NCBI RefSeq assembly: GCF_042655385.1
Contig: NZ_JBHSMA010000001.1
Location: forward strand, 1,116,001 to 1,180,000
Source of the DNA: Larkinella bovis
GTDB lineage: Bacteria > Bacteroidota > Bacteroidia > Cytophagales > Spirosomataceae
Direction: 5' to 3'
Length of the DNA stretch: 64,000 nt
The position numbers and the translations under genes are program-made. How positions within the stretch are numbered: position 1 is the stretch's first letter; every line of letters starts with the position of its first letter. The notes below the pieces were generated by a model. That model had not been told where the DNA came from. It searched no databases and saw nothing but the letters and a program-made list of their open reading frames with translations. Of the stretch, positions 50,832 to 60,166 are shown piece after piece.

Positions 50832-51203
50832 ATGTTTCGCATTTTGTTTTCCGCAACCATCCTGTTTATGCTTTCGGCCGGTTTGCGTGCCCAAAGCGTC
50901 CTTTCCGACGAACAAAAAACGCAGCTAAAAGCCCGACAGGAAGCCAACTGGGCTGCTCTTCATCTCAGCCAGGAGCAAAAACCCAAGGTCGAGGCTATCG
51001 ACCAGACCTACTGGGCGGGTCTGGCCGAACTGAAATCGTCGAACAGTTCCCGGCTCAGCCGGTACCGTACCTACAAAGACTTAAAAGACCGCCACGACCG
51101 GCAGTTGAAAGAGGTGCTAACCCGGGAGCAATACACGATTTACCAGCAACAGCAGGAAGAACGCGCGCAGACGTTGAAAAACCGACGTTCCTCCCGGCCT
51201 TGA
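50832..51203 (+). CDS. Small exported helical protein (Spy-like composition)
   Basis: The frame opens at 50796; the ATG at 50832 gives MFRILFSATILFMLSAGLRAQS, a signal peptide, and 123 residues. The mature part is highly charged and helical (LSDEQKTQLKARQEANWAALHLS, LKDRHDRQLKEVLTREQYTIYQQQQ). It resembles the LTxxQ-type periplasmic helical proteins (Spy/CpxP-like, DUF4890) with the LSxEQ and LTREQY pattern. A chaperone or stress role in the periplasm is possible. It lies next to the kinase cluster, as Spy-like genes often lie near envelope-sensing systems. Confidence 0.65.
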   Translation: MFRILFSATILFMLSAGLRAQSVLSDEQKTQLKARQEANWAALHLSQEQKPKVEAIDQTYWAGLAELKSSNSSRLSRYRTYKDLKDRHDRQLKEVLTREQYTIYQQQQEERAQTLKNRRSSRP

Positions 51204-51271
51204 GCACCCACCACTGGGGCCGTAACCTTCTTCAATTCACTTCTTTCACTTATTTCTTCGACTTTTATTCA

Positions 51272-52195
51272 ATGATCCATATCATAAAATGGGGCCTCTT
51301 CGTTGCGTTATGCGGGATGGGGGCCTGCCAGGAGCCTAACGAACCGTCCGGAGAACACACGTATCGCTTTACCGAAACCCTGTCGGTCAATGGCCGGAAT
51401 CGATCCTTTGTGCTGAATCTACCACCAGACTACTATGAAAAAAGCGCTTCCTACCCGCTGGTCATCGGATTGCACGGGTTTGGCGGTAGTGCTTCCCAAT
51501 TTGAAGAGGATTACCAGTTCACGCAGAAAGCCAATCAAGCCTCCTTTCTGGTCGTGTATCCGGAAGGGGTAGCGAGTGGCGGCCCCTTGGGGTTACGTTC
51601 CTGGAACGCCGGCGGTTGCTGCGGGTACGCACAGGAAACGCAGGTCGATGATGTTCAATTCATCCGCAGCCTAATTGACCGATTGATTGCTAATTACCGG
51701 ATTGATCCTAAACGCGTGTTCGTTACCGGAATGTCAAACGGCGGGATGATGGCGTACCGGTTAGCGTGCGAATTGTCGGACAAAGTAGCGGCCATTGCCG
51801 CCGTAAGCAGCACCATGATTGTTGCCAAACCGTGTCAGCCCGGTCGGGCGGTTCCTATTCTGCATATACATTCGTTGCCGGATTCTAAGGTGCCTTACCG
51901 GGGAGGGACAGGGCTGGGCGGTTATTATTTTCCGCCGGTCGATTCGGTTTTAAACGTATGGGCGTCCCTCAACGGCTGCCAGCAAGCGCCCACGACGGTG
52001 GACCGAACCGGGTATACCTTGCAGGAGTGGAGTGGTTGTGTTCCTAAAACCGCCGTTCAGGCTTATCTTACCAGCGATGGCGGACACGCCTGGCCGGGCG
52101 GGCTGCTGGCTCGTCAACAGGCCGACGTCCCCTCGAAGGCGATTAAAGCAACGGATATCATCTGGGATTTTTTCAGCCGTTATCAGTTACCCTGA
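51272..52195 (+). CDS. Esterase / PHB-depolymerase-like lipoprotein (LpqC family)
   Basis: The frame opens at 51200 overlapping the previous stop, but the ATG at 51272 starts a lipoprotein signal (MIHIIKWGLFVALCGMGAC, Cys19); 307 residues. The alpha/beta hydrolase core shows YPLVIGLHGFGGSASQFE, the nucleophile elbow GMSNGG (Ser155) and GGHAWPGG with the likely catalytic His. A CCGY pair of cysteines follows WNAGG. This is the LpqC/carbohydrate esterase 1-like group of secreted polyhydroxybutyrate depolymerases, feruloyl esterases and acetyl-xylan esterases. The substrate cannot be chosen between these. Confidence 0.88.
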   Translation: MIHIIKWGLFVALCGMGACQEPNEPSGEHTYRFTETLSVNGRNRSFVLNLPPDYYEKSASYPLVIGLHGFGGSASQFEEDYQFTQKANQASFLVVYPEGVASGGPLGLRSWNAGGCCGYAQETQVDDVQFIRSLIDRLIANYRIDPKRVFVTGMSNGGMMAYRLACELSDKVAAIAAVSSTMIVAKPCQPGRAVPILHIHSLPDSKVPYRGGTGLGGYYFPPVDSVLNVWASLNGCQQAPTTVDRTGYTLQEWSGCVPKTAVQAYLTSDGGHAWPGGLLARQQADVPSKAIKATDIIWDFFSRYQLP

Positions 52196-52261
52196 GTGAA
52201 CAAACAGGTTCTTCCGGAGGCTGGCATGCGTGCCGATCCGGTCGATTTATTTCGTTAAGTT

Positions 52262-53311
52262 ATGCAGGCTGCATACCGTTATTCGATTCCTTCCCGAGGC
52301 TGGTTAATCCTGCTTAGTTCGCTGGCAGTGACCATTCTGTTTGCCCTGCCCCGGCTGGCGGTGCTTTATTTTTCCGGCCGGGGAACACCCGCTGATTTTC
52401 CCTGGCTGGAATTTGGCATCCGGTCGCTCTACTCATTTCTGATCGCCGTTCTGTTTCTGCTGGTCAATTTGAGTGCCGTCTGGTCCGATTCATCCTGGTT
52501 ACCCAAAGGCATCAACCGACATCTGGTGCTGGGGTTATTGAACATAGGCTTACTGGCTGGGCTGGACTTTATACTGATTCAGCTACACCTTTACTGGTTT
52601 GAACCGCCCTTCAACGAGCGTCTCTTCCGCTTCCTTTTCCGGATTTCCATGGTACTGGAAGTCCTTCTGGTGGTGTTGACTGCGGCTATTTTTCGACTGA
52701 TCTTCGGTAATCAGCAGGTTCGGATTGCCAACGAGCAGCTTCTGAAAGCCAATGCGGAAACGCAGTACGAACTGTTGAAAAATCAATTAAACCCGCATTT
52801 TTTGTTTAATTCGCTGAATACCGTTAACGCGCTGATCCGGCACGATCCGGTGGCCGCGGCTGAATTCGTCAGCAATCTTTCGGATGTGTTCCGGTATACG
52901 CTGACCAGCCGCACGGTAGACCTGGTTACGCTGGAAGAGGAGATGCGGTTTATGGAAGCCTACCTGGCCATGCTGACTGGCCGTTACGGCGAGAAAGTCC
53001 GTTTTCAGGTCGAGGTAAGTTCAGCTTTTCATCGCAGTCGGCTACCACCCATGGCCCTGCAGGTGCTGGTGGAGAACGCCATCAAGCACAACGTTGCCTC
53101 TGCCCGGCAGCCGCTTTGGGTGGCGATTACGACCAACGCCAACCACACCTTGACGGTAAGCAATGGCCTTCAGGTCAAAAAAGACCCGGAACTAGCTACC
53201 GGGTTGGGACTGGCTAATCTGAACCAGCGGTGTCTGTACCTGTCGGGTCGGGAAATCCATATTCAGAAAACCGCCGAAACCTTTTCGGTGACCATTCCTT
53301 TACTGCCCTAA
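52262..53311 (+). CDS. LytS/YehU-type membrane histidine kinase paired with LytTR regulator
   Basis: 349 residues from ATG 52262. Four membrane helices (GWLILLSSLAVTILFALP, YSFLIAVLFLLVNLSAVW, LVLGLLNIGLLAGLDFIL, ISMVLEVLLVVLTAAIFRLI) precede LLKNQLNPHFLFNSLNTVNALI with the phospho-His. The N-box MALQVLVENAIKHN and a proper lid LATGLGLANLNQRC follow, so it should be active. The response regulator starts 3 bp after its stop, making an obvious two-component system. The membrane part has no extracytoplasmic domain of size, so the signal is probably sensed within the membrane. Confidence 0.93.
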   Translation: MQAAYRYSIPSRGWLILLSSLAVTILFALPRLAVLYFSGRGTPADFPWLEFGIRSLYSFLIAVLFLLVNLSAVWSDSSWLPKGINRHLVLGLLNIGLLAGLDFILIQLHLYWFEPPFNERLFRFLFRISMVLEVLLVVLTAAIFRLIFGNQQVRIANEQLLKANAETQYELLKNQLNPHFLFNSLNTVNALIRHDPVAAAEFVSNLSDVFRYTLTSRTVDLVTLEEEMRFMEAYLAMLTGRYGEKVRFQVEVSSAFHRSRLPPMALQVLVENAIKHNVASARQPLWVAITTNANHTLTVSNGLQVKKDPELATGLGLANLNQRCLYLSGREIHIQKTAETFSVTIPLLP

Positions 53312-53314
53312 CTG

Positions 53315-54085
53315 ATGAACGTGTTAATTATTGAAGATGAAGCGCACGCAGCCGCCCAACTCATGACAATGCTGCAAAGCTTGCCCTACTCCTTTGAGTT
53401 TGTGGGTGTGATTGATAATACGGAAGAAGCGGTTGATTTTTTGGTCAGCAAACCCGCCTTAGATCTCATCTTTCTGGACATCTATCTGGCCGATGGCATC
53501 TCTTTCAATATTTTCAAACAGGTGCAGACCGACGTTCCTGTCATCTTTACGACCGCTTACGATCAATATGCCATTCAGGCTTTCGAAGTTAACAGTATTG
53601 ACTACCTGCTCAAACCCATTCGGTTGGAACAATTGCAGCACGCTCTCGAAAAGTATGCCCGCCTAACCGATCGGCAGCAAATGGCTCCGAACAGCCAGTT
53701 ACTGGCCGATTTACGCCAGCTCATTCAGGGTGAAAAAAGCTACAAACGCACCTTTCTGCTCCCGTATAAAGACCGCCTGATTCCGGTAACGGCCGACGAA
53801 TTTGCCTGGTTTGACGTCAATAGTGAAGTGGTGCGGGGTATGAAATTTGACCGGGTGCCGCTGATAATGGAAGAAAAAAGCCTGGACGAACTGAGTAAGG
53901 TCTTACATCCGGCTCAATTTTTCCGGGCCAACCGGCAGTTCTTAATTAACCGGGAAGCCGTTCGGGAGATTCGATACTATTTCAATGGCCGTTTATACCT
54001 GCACGTTGAACCGGCTCCTTTGGAAAAAATACTGATCAGCAAGAGCAAAGTCAATCAGTTTAAGGCCTGGATGAATTCACTGTAG
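53315..54085 (+). CDS. LytTR-family response regulator
   Basis: 256 residues. The receiver domain (1-120) has acidic residues in IIEDEAHA, phospho-acceptor D55 in LIFLDIYL, Thr in IFTTAYDQYAIQAF and Lys in YLLKPIRL. The LytTR DNA-binding domain (about 150-256) includes FLLPYKDRLIPVTADEFAWF, FFRANRQFLINREAVREI and ILISKSKVNQFKAWM. It is phosphorylated by the adjoining kinase and binds DNA as a dimer at direct repeats. It is the only intact LytTR protein in the window and may also serve the two orphan kinases upstream. Confidence 0.94.
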   Translation: MNVLIIEDEAHAAAQLMTMLQSLPYSFEFVGVIDNTEEAVDFLVSKPALDLIFLDIYLADGISFNIFKQVQTDVPVIFTTAYDQYAIQAFEVNSIDYLLKPIRLEQLQHALEKYARLTDRQQMAPNSQLLADLRQLIQGEKSYKRTFLLPYKDRLIPVTADEFAWFDVNSEVVRGMKFDRVPLIMEEKSLDELSKVLHPAQFFRANRQFLINREAVREIRYYFNGRLYLHVEPAPLEKILISKSKVNQFKAWMNSL

Positions 54086-54242
54086 TCACGCCCACTGGCA
54101 GTGATTCGGCCTACTTCAACCGGCCACAAAACAAGGTTCCCAAAAAGATTCACGCCGTAACAGCAGCCGGGCTCTTCCTTTTAGCACCTGTCAGATACTC
54201 ACGTAGCCAGCTTTTTTTAAAGGAAATGCCTCCATAACAAAC

Positions 54243-54272
54243 GCCCCTGACGGTTTTGAAACCATCAGGGGC
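54243..54272. terminator. Hairpin terminator between convergent genes
   Basis: GCCCCTGA (54243-54250) pairs with TCAGGGGC (54265-54272), with an inner GGTTT/AAACC stem. It lies between the LytTR gene (+) and the hydrolase gene (-, ending 54303). A short T-run (TTTTT near 54285) follows on the + strand. Confidence 0.65.
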
Positions 54273-54302
54273 ATATCGGAAACTTTTTGTAACCTAAAAG
54301 AG

Positions 54303-55160
54303 CTAAGCGAGTTTTTCCCTGAAGAGGGAAATCGTCCGCTCCCAGGCCAGTTTGGCAGCGGCCTCGTTGTACCGTGGGCCGGCGGTATCGTTATGGAACG
54401 CGTGCTGCGTCCCTTCGTACACATACAGTTGGTACGGCACGTTGGCTTTTTTCAACGCTTCCTCGTAGGCCGGAATACCCGCATTGATCCGTTCATCCAA
54501 CCCGCCATAGTGCAGTTGCACCGTTGCCTTGATTTTGGGCACATCGGCCGCATCGGGCTGGCGACCGTAAAACGGCACGGCCGCTTTGAGATCCGGGTAA
54601 TGCACCGCCAGTTGATTGGCCATGGCCCCACCCCAGCAAAAACCGACGCAGCCCAGCTTGCCGTTGCTGTCGGGGCGGTTTTTCAGGTAATCAAGTCCTT
54701 TCAGGAAATTCTGCCGGGTTTTGTCGGCATCCAGTTTGCCGAACAATTCCCGCATCTGGGTTTCGTCCGTCGGGGTTCCACCGGCTGCGGACAGGGCATC
54801 AGGAGCCATCGCCAGAAAACCGGCCAGGGCCAGCCGGCGTGTTACGTCCTCAATGTGCGGATTCAGCCCCCGGTTTTCGTGAATAACCACCACCGAACCG
54901 TACTTTCCGTTCGCTTTCGGGCGCGCCAGATAGCCTTTCATGGTGGTATCGCTCCCCGGGTACGTAACGCGTTCGGTCAGAATCCGGTCGTCCTGCCCCG
55001 AAACGGTTTGCGCGTGTGCGTAATTGACTTCCAGGGTTGACAAGACGGTCAGGGCCGCCGTCATGCCGCCGGTGAGTTTGGCCAGCCGTTGCAGAAAATC
55101 CTCCCGCTTCAGCGGTTTGTGAGTGTACTCGTCGAAAAGGTTGATGATGCGCTGATCCAT
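54303..55160 (-). CDS. Dienelactone hydrolase family protein
   Basis: 285 residues. The DLH fold is marked by GYLARPKANGKYGSVVVIHENRGLN, the nucleophile elbow GFCWGG with Cys175, the acid in HYGGLDERI and the His in EGTQHAFHND: a Cys-Asp-His triad as in dienelactone hydrolases. An N-terminal extension of 50 residues (REDFLQRLAKLTGGMTAAL) has a weakly hydrophobic stretch ending YAHAQ that may be a non-standard export signal. This is the YghX-like subgroup, and the natural ester is unknown. It is downstream of araR on the same strand, but 134 bp away and probably separate. Confidence 0.88.
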   Translation of the reverse strand: MDQRIINLFDEYTHKPLKREDFLQRLAKLTGGMTAALTVLSTLEVNYAHAQTVSGQDDRILTERVTYPGSDTTMKGYLARPKANGKYGSVVVIHENRGLNPHIEDVTRRLALAGFLAMAPDALSAAGGTPTDETQMRELFGKLDADKTRQNFLKGLDYLKNRPDSNGKLGCVGFCWGGAMANQLAVHYPDLKAAVPFYGRQPDAADVPKIKATVQLHYGGLDERINAGIPAYEEALKKANVPYQLYVYEGTQHAFHNDTAGPRYNEAAAKLAWERTISLFREKLA

Positions 55161-55294
55161 GAGTCAAAGGTTTAGATGGAAAGGTACGAAATTGTTTGCG
55201 GTTCTTCGATTTACGGTTTCCGGTGGCTGACATGTTCCGGTTTTTATTTACAATAGGGCAACAAAAACCGCATTCCGTACTGGCAAACCGTATC

Positions 55295-55993
55295 CTACTT
55301 CAAAGCAAAGCTGCTCCCCTCCTGCACCAGTTTCTGGTAGAGATCCTCATCGAACTGGTAGTAAAAAGCACCTTTGCGGGACGAGGTTTTATCTTTTTCG
55401 TTTAGTTTCACCAGCCATTCCATCGAATTGAGTCGTTTGCTGAAATTGCGGTGGTCGAGGGGCTGGTTGTTGATCGCTTCGTATAAGCTGCGCAACTGCG
55501 GGATGGTAAATTTTTCAGGAAGCAGCTCAAAACCAATCGGTTGAATCCGGGCCCGGCGACGAAGCCGGGCCAGTGCTTTTTCCACCATGACGTTATGGTC
55601 GAAAATCAACGCCGGTTTTCGGGAAACCGGAAACCACTGGGCATTGTGCGAATCGGCCAGTTCCTTGTTGTATTGGTCGGTGCGAATCAGGGCATAATAC
55701 GCAATCGAGATCGTCCGGGCCACCGGGTCACGCCGGACTTCACCGTAGGCATACAGTTGTTCCATATACACGCCCGTCAGGCCCGTTAACGTTTCCAGAA
55801 TCCGTTCGGCCCCTTCGTCCACGCTTTCATCGGATTTCAAAAAACCGCCCATCAGTGACCAGTTCCCTTTTTCGGGTTCAAAGCCGCGTTTGATCAGTAG
55901 CAGCTGAAGTTCCTGCTGATCGAATCCAAAAATGATGCAGTCTAACGCAACGAAGTGTTTCTCGTGCTGGTCGTATACGATGTCGGTTGTCAA
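55295..55993 (-). CDS. araR: Nudix-type transcriptional regulator of arabinose use (AraR)
   Basis: The start is TTG at 55993; no in-frame ATG lies nearby and an in-frame stop is close upstream. 232 residues. The N-terminal Nudix domain (10-150) has a degenerate Nudix box: GGFLKSDESVDEGAERILETLTGL lacks the REUxEE glutamates, so it should bind rather than hydrolyse a ligand, as in NrtR proteins. A winged helix follows (ARIQPIGFELLPEKF, LRSLYEAINNQPLDHRNFSKRL). In Bacteroides a Nudix-family AraR represses arabinose genes and responds to L-arabinose. The location next to araA-B-D and the symporter makes the same role likely. The target is probably the palindrome at 61797-61818. Confidence 0.85.
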   Translation of the reverse strand: MTTDIVYDQHEKHFVALDCIIFGFDQQELQLLLIKRGFEPEKGNWSLMGGFLKSDESVDEGAERILETLTGLTGVYMEQLYAYGEVRRDPVARTISIAYYALIRTDQYNKELADSHNAQWFPVSRKPALIFDHNVMVEKALARLRRRARIQPIGFELLPEKFTIPQLRSLYEAINNQPLDHRNFSKRLNSMEWLVKLNEKDKTSSRKGAFYYQFDEDLYQKLVQEGSSFALK

Positions 55994-56090
55994 GGGTAAT
56001 CGGCGGTTTTACGTACCCACGGAGCGCCGGGCGATCCCGTTCTGTTCGTGTAAGCTACTGGATAAAACACGGCCTAACGTCCGGGGTACG

Positions 56091-57746
56091 TCAATAAAAC
56101 ACCAAAAATACCAATAAAACAAGTCCGGAAACGACAACGGCCCCCAGCAGGAAAGGCCTTTGTACCCGAAACCAGCTGGAATCCACGGCAAACGCTTTGG
56201 GCGAATCCCGGCCCCTGGATTCGAGCAGGCTAATGACAACCTGCAACATGACGCAGGCCCAGAATACCAGCCCCATTCGATTCAGAAACGGAATTCCCGG
56301 CGCATTGAATTTCAGGTAGGCCGACAGTGGAATGCTCAACAGGGCAGCCGCCAGCGCCCCGTTGGCCGTGGCTTTTTTCCAGAAAAAACCGAGCAGGAAA
56401 ATAGCCAGAATCCCCGGCGAAATAAAACCGGTATATTCCTGAATATATTCAAATCCCTGGCCGAAATTCTTCAGAAACGGACTGATGGCCAGCGCAATCA
56501 GAAACGAAACCACAATCGCCACGCGCCCCCGCCAGACGGTCTGCTTTTCGGTCAGTGAGGTATTGAAAAATTTCCGGTGAATGTCGAGCATGTAAATCGT
56601 TGAAATACTGTTGGCTTTCCCGGCCAGGGAGGCAACGATAGCCGCCGTCAGGGCCGCAAACGCCAGCCCTTTCAGGCCCACGGGCAGCAGATTGAGCAAA
56701 ACCGGGTACGAGTTATCCGGTTTGACGATTCCCCCTTCGGTAATGCCCGCAACAATCGCCGGATCAGCGTTTTCCTGAAATAGGACGTAAGCCGCCAAAC
56801 CGGGTAACACCACAATAAAAGGCATCAGAATTTTCAGAAACGACGCGAACAGCAAGCCGTTGCGGGCCGTATTCAGATCAGCGCCCAACGCCCGTTGGGT
56901 GATGTATTGGTTACAGCCAAAATAGTTAAAATTAACGATCCACTGGCCACCGATTACAAACATCATCAGCCCCGGCAGCTGGTTGTAAGCATCCGTAAAA
57001 CCGCCTTTTCCGTCGTGAACCTGGTATTGTCCTTCGCTGAAAATCATGTGCAGATGGCTGTCGGCCCTGTCGCGGATCAAGCCCAGTCCTTCCAGAACGC
57101 CCGCGCCCGTGCCCACCCGATCCGATAGCAAATCGAGCGCCAGATAGGTCGTGGCCAGTCCGCCAACCACCAGGCAAATCACCTGAATCACATCCGTGTA
57201 GCCGATGACTTTCATCCCGCCCAGCGTGATAAAAACCGCAAAAACCGTCAGAAAAACCGCACAGGACATGAAACCGAAACCGGTCATTTTTTCCAGACTC
57301 AGCGCGCCCAGGTAGATGATCGAAGTCAGGTTGACGAGGATGTACAGAAACAGCCAGAAAACCGCCATGATGGTCGCCAGCCGTCCGTCGTAACGGGTTT
57401 GTAGAAACTGCGGCATGGTGTAGATTTTATTGCGGATGTACATCGGCAAGAAATAAACCGCAATGATAATCAGCGAAAAACCGCCCACCAGTTCATACAC
57501 GGAGATCGCCAGGCCCAGTTGAAACGCCTGCCCGCTCATGCCGATAAACTGTTCCGCCGAAATGTTCGACGCAATAATGGAAGCCCCAATGGCCCACCAC
57601 GTCAGCGAGCCTTCGGCCAGAAAAAAGTCTTTGGAATCGGCGGTTTGTTTGCCCTTGTGCGTATACACCCAATAACCGTAAACGGCCACAATAACGAAGT
57701 AGATCAGAAAGATGACATAGTCAGCCGTTTCAAGTCCGAGGGTCAT
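56091..57746 (-). CDS. Sodium:solute symporter, probable L-arabinose transporter
   Basis: 551 residues with about 14 membrane helices. SSS-family motifs include the first helix DYVIFLIYFVIVAVYGYWV, FFLAEGSLTWWAIGASIIASNISAEQFIGMSGQAF, and PQFLQTRYDGRLATIMAVF. The sglT-like signature GGQWIVNFNYFGCNQYITQRALGA is also present. It lies 43 bp after araD in the arabinose operon, so Na+-driven uptake of L-arabinose (or arabinosides) is the natural inference. The C-terminus ends with a final hydrophobic helix, as in vSGLT. Confidence 0.9.
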   Translation of the reverse strand: MTLGLETADYVIFLIYFVIVAVYGYWVYTHKGKQTADSKDFFLAEGSLTWWAIGASIIASNISAEQFIGMSGQAFQLGLAISVYELVGGFSLIIIAVYFLPMYIRNKIYTMPQFLQTRYDGRLATIMAVFWLFLYILVNLTSIIYLGALSLEKMTGFGFMSCAVFLTVFAVFITLGGMKVIGYTDVIQVICLVVGGLATTYLALDLLSDRVGTGAGVLEGLGLIRDRADSHLHMIFSEGQYQVHDGKGGFTDAYNQLPGLMMFVIGGQWIVNFNYFGCNQYITQRALGADLNTARNGLLFASFLKILMPFIVVLPGLAAYVLFQENADPAIVAGITEGGIVKPDNSYPVLLNLLPVGLKGLAFAALTAAIVASLAGKANSISTIYMLDIHRKFFNTSLTEKQTVWRGRVAIVVSFLIALAISPFLKNFGQGFEYIQEYTGFISPGILAIFLLGFFWKKATANGALAAALLSIPLSAYLKFNAPGIPFLNRMGLVFWACVMLQVVISLLESRGRDSPKAFAVDSSWFRVQRPFLLGAVVVSGLVLLVFLVFY

Positions 57747-57789
57747 AAGAAGTCAGGAAGGTTTAGGAAAGGTCGGTCGTGCGGGAGGG

Positions 57790-58497
57790 TCAACACCCTT
57801 GTCCGTAATAGGCGTCTTTGCCGTGTTTCCGGAAGTAGTGTTTATCGATCAGGCTTTGTTTGATCCGGGGCGTATCGGGGTTGATGGTCAGCGTCAGGTA
57901 CGCCATTTTGGCAAGCTCTTCCAGCACCGTTGCGTTATAAACGGCTTTGGCCGGATTTTTCCCCCAGGCAAACGGGCCGTGGCAAGCCACCAGCACCATT
58001 TCAACGTCTTCGGCGGATAGGTTCTGCTCCCTGAACACATTCAGAATCTGATTACCGGTTTCGTGTTCATAATCCCCCCGAATCATGTCGTCGGACATAA
58101 CTTCCGTCACCGGAATCGACACCACCAGGTGATCGGCATGGGTGGTGCCCAGGTTCGGAATTTCGCGCATGGCCTGGGCCCAGGCCACGGCGTAGGTAGA
58201 ATGCGTGTGGCAAATACCGCCGATATGCCCGAAATGGCGATACAGCAGCGTATGCGTTTTGGTGTCCGACGACGGACGCATTTTCCCCTCAACCAGCCGG
58301 TTGTCCAGATCGACCAGCACGATGTCCTGCGCCGTCAGCTCGTCGTACGGAATTCCGCTGGGCTTTATCGCCACCACGCCGGCCCTCCGGTCGATGCCGC
58401 TCACGTTGCCAAAGGTATAAATCGCCAGTTTCTGGCGCGGGATTTCCATATTGGCTTCGTAAACTTCTTCTTTCAGTGCTTGGTATTGGCTCATCAT
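57790..58497 (-). CDS. araD: L-ribulose-5-phosphate 4-epimerase
   Basis: 235 residues. Class II aldolase/AraD features: NVSGIDRR, IKPSGIPYDEL, the zinc-binding CHTHSTYAVAWAQA (His-x-His), THADHLVV, and the C-terminal HGKDAYYGQ typical of bacterial AraD. It converts L-ribulose-5-phosphate to D-xylulose-5-phosphate for the pentose phosphate pathway. The start has two Met codons in a row (58497 and 58494). It begins 11 bp after araB and is clearly cotranscribed. Confidence 0.96.
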   Translation of the reverse strand: MMSQYQALKEEVYEANMEIPRQKLAIYTFGNVSGIDRRAGVVAIKPSGIPYDELTAQDIVLVDLDNRLVEGKMRPSSDTKTHTLLYRHFGHIGGICHTHSTYAVAWAQAMREIPNLGTTHADHLVVSIPVTEVMSDDMIRGDYEHETGNQILNVFREQNLSAEDVEMVLVACHGPFAWGKNPAKAVYNATVLEELAKMAYLTLTINPDTPRIKQSLIDKHYFRKHGKDAYYGQGC

Positions 58498-58508
58498 AAA
58501 GGGGTAAA

Positions 58509-60152
58509 TCAGTGATTGTGTTCGATAAAACCGCCCAGGCTTACATACCGCTGATAAAGGGCATCATAAACGCGCGCCTGCTGGGGACGCGGTTCATAAA
58601 CGGCATCGAAGGCCGACGCCATGGCTCGCTGGGCCTCGGCGAACGTTGGGTAAATCCCGGCCGCCACGGCGGCACAAACGGCGGCTCCCCGGGCGCAGCA
58701 CTGGTCGGACTCAGCAACGTTGATTGGCACATTCATCACATCGGCCAGCGTCTGCATCACAAACGCCGATTTGCGGGCCACTCCGCCGATCGCAATTACC
58801 TGCCGAATCGGTATGCCCTCTTCCACGAATCGTTCGGCAATTCGCCGGGCTCCGTAGGCGGTGGCTTCCACCAGGGCTTTAAAAACATGGGCGGCACTGC
58901 TGCCGAGATTCAAACCGGAAATGGCACCTTTCAGCGTATGGTTTGCATCGGGCGTCCGGCGGCCATTCAGCCAGTCGATGGCGACGATGTCGGTTTCAAG
59001 AACCGGCAATTGGCTGGCCTGTTCGGCCAGATACGGAATCAGGGCGGTTTGCAGCGAAGCCGCTTCATCCGCCCTCCCCTGTTGCGTCAACAAACCAGCT
59101 ACCGGTTCCAGAATCAGGCGGCTAAACCAGGCATAGAGGTCCCCAAAGGCTGACTGCCCCGCTTCCATGCCCAGCATTCCGGGGACGATCGAGCCATCGA
59201 CCTGGCCGCAAATTCCACGAATCAGCAGATGGCCCACATCGTCGGACGGAGCCATCAACATATCGCAGGTGGAGGTTCCAATCACTTTGACCAGGGCATA
59301 CGGTTCGATGTTGGCTCCCACAGCCCCCATATGCGCATCGAAACTTCCCACGCCAATGATCACATCCGTCGGAACGCCCAGTTTCCCGGCCCATTCCGCC
59401 GAAATAGTTCCCATGGGTTGGTCGGAGGTGTAAGTCTGGCTGAATAACCGATCGCGCAGGCCCGCCAGGAGCGGATCGAGGGTAGTCAGAAATTCGTCGG
59501 ACGGGAGGCCCTGAAATTCCTCGTGCCAGAGGGCTTTGTGGCCAGCGGCCGTGCGGCTTCGCCGGAGTGTCAGGGGGTTGGTGTTCCCGGTCAATTCGGC
59601 CGAAATCCAGTCGCAGTGTTCGACCCACGAAAAAGCGGCTTTTCGAACCGCCGGATCCACCCGCAGGGTGTATAGTAATTTCGCCCAAAACCATTCGGAC
59701 GAATAAATACCGCCCACGTATTTGGTAAAATCCGTATCCCAGCGGTGGGCCAATTGATTGATCTCTTCCGCTTCCCGATTGGCGGTATGGTCTTTCCAGA
59801 GAATAAACATCCCGTTCGGATTTTCCGCAAATTCGGGCAGGAGCGCCAGTGGCGTCCCGTTGGCATCGACCGGCCCGGGGGTAGAGCCGGTGGTGTCGAC
59901 CGAAATCCCTTTGATCCCGGCAATGACATCCGGTGAAACCCGCTGCAGGGCATTCCGGATCGACTGCTCCAGCCCTTCCAGGTAATCGAGCGGGTGCTGT
60001 CGGAATTGCGACTGCGCCGGATTGCAAAACGCCCCGGTTTTCCAGCGGGTGTATTCGTGCACGCCGGAAGCCAGTTCATGCCCCGTTTCCGTATCGACCA
60101 AAACCGCCCGCACCGAATCCGTGCCAAAGTCTACACCTATTACAAAAGCCAT
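58509..60152 (-). CDS. araB: Ribulokinase
   Basis: 547 residues, the usual AraB length. FGGY-kinase features: VIGVDFGTDSVRAVLVD (N-terminal phosphate loop), SVDTTGSTPGPVD, ILWKDHTANREA, and the C-terminal ATP-site part QVIAIGGVARKSAFVMQTLADV with CCARGAAVCAAVAAG. It phosphorylates L-ribulose to L-ribulose-5-phosphate with ATP in the cytoplasm. It lies between araA, across a 96-bp spacer containing a family B palindrome, and araD (11 bp). Confidence 0.96.
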   Translation of the reverse strand: MAFVIGVDFGTDSVRAVLVDTETGHELASGVHEYTRWKTGAFCNPAQSQFRQHPLDYLEGLEQSIRNALQRVSPDVIAGIKGISVDTTGSTPGPVDANGTPLALLPEFAENPNGMFILWKDHTANREAEEINQLAHRWDTDFTKYVGGIYSSEWFWAKLLYTLRVDPAVRKAAFSWVEHCDWISAELTGNTNPLTLRRSRTAAGHKALWHEEFQGLPSDEFLTTLDPLLAGLRDRLFSQTYTSDQPMGTISAEWAGKLGVPTDVIIGVGSFDAHMGAVGANIEPYALVKVIGTSTCDMLMAPSDDVGHLLIRGICGQVDGSIVPGMLGMEAGQSAFGDLYAWFSRLILEPVAGLLTQQGRADEAASLQTALIPYLAEQASQLPVLETDIVAIDWLNGRRTPDANHTLKGAISGLNLGSSAAHVFKALVEATAYGARRIAERFVEEGIPIRQVIAIGGVARKSAFVMQTLADVMNVPINVAESDQCCARGAAVCAAVAAGIYPTFAEAQRAMASAFDAVYEPRPQQARVYDALYQRYVSLGGFIEHNH

Positions 60153-60166
60153 GGGTTAGGAATTTT

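Noticed and set aside
50657..50947. 96-codon - strand ORF in the 410-bp gap
   Set aside because: It starts inside the antisense of the 50832 gene and shows no family features; the tail VGLKYLPKPEMVQW is suggestive but unsupported.
55205..55290. Possible third copy of palindrome family A
   Set aside because: Only short ACGGTTT/AAACCGT words match; too degenerate to call as a repeat copy.
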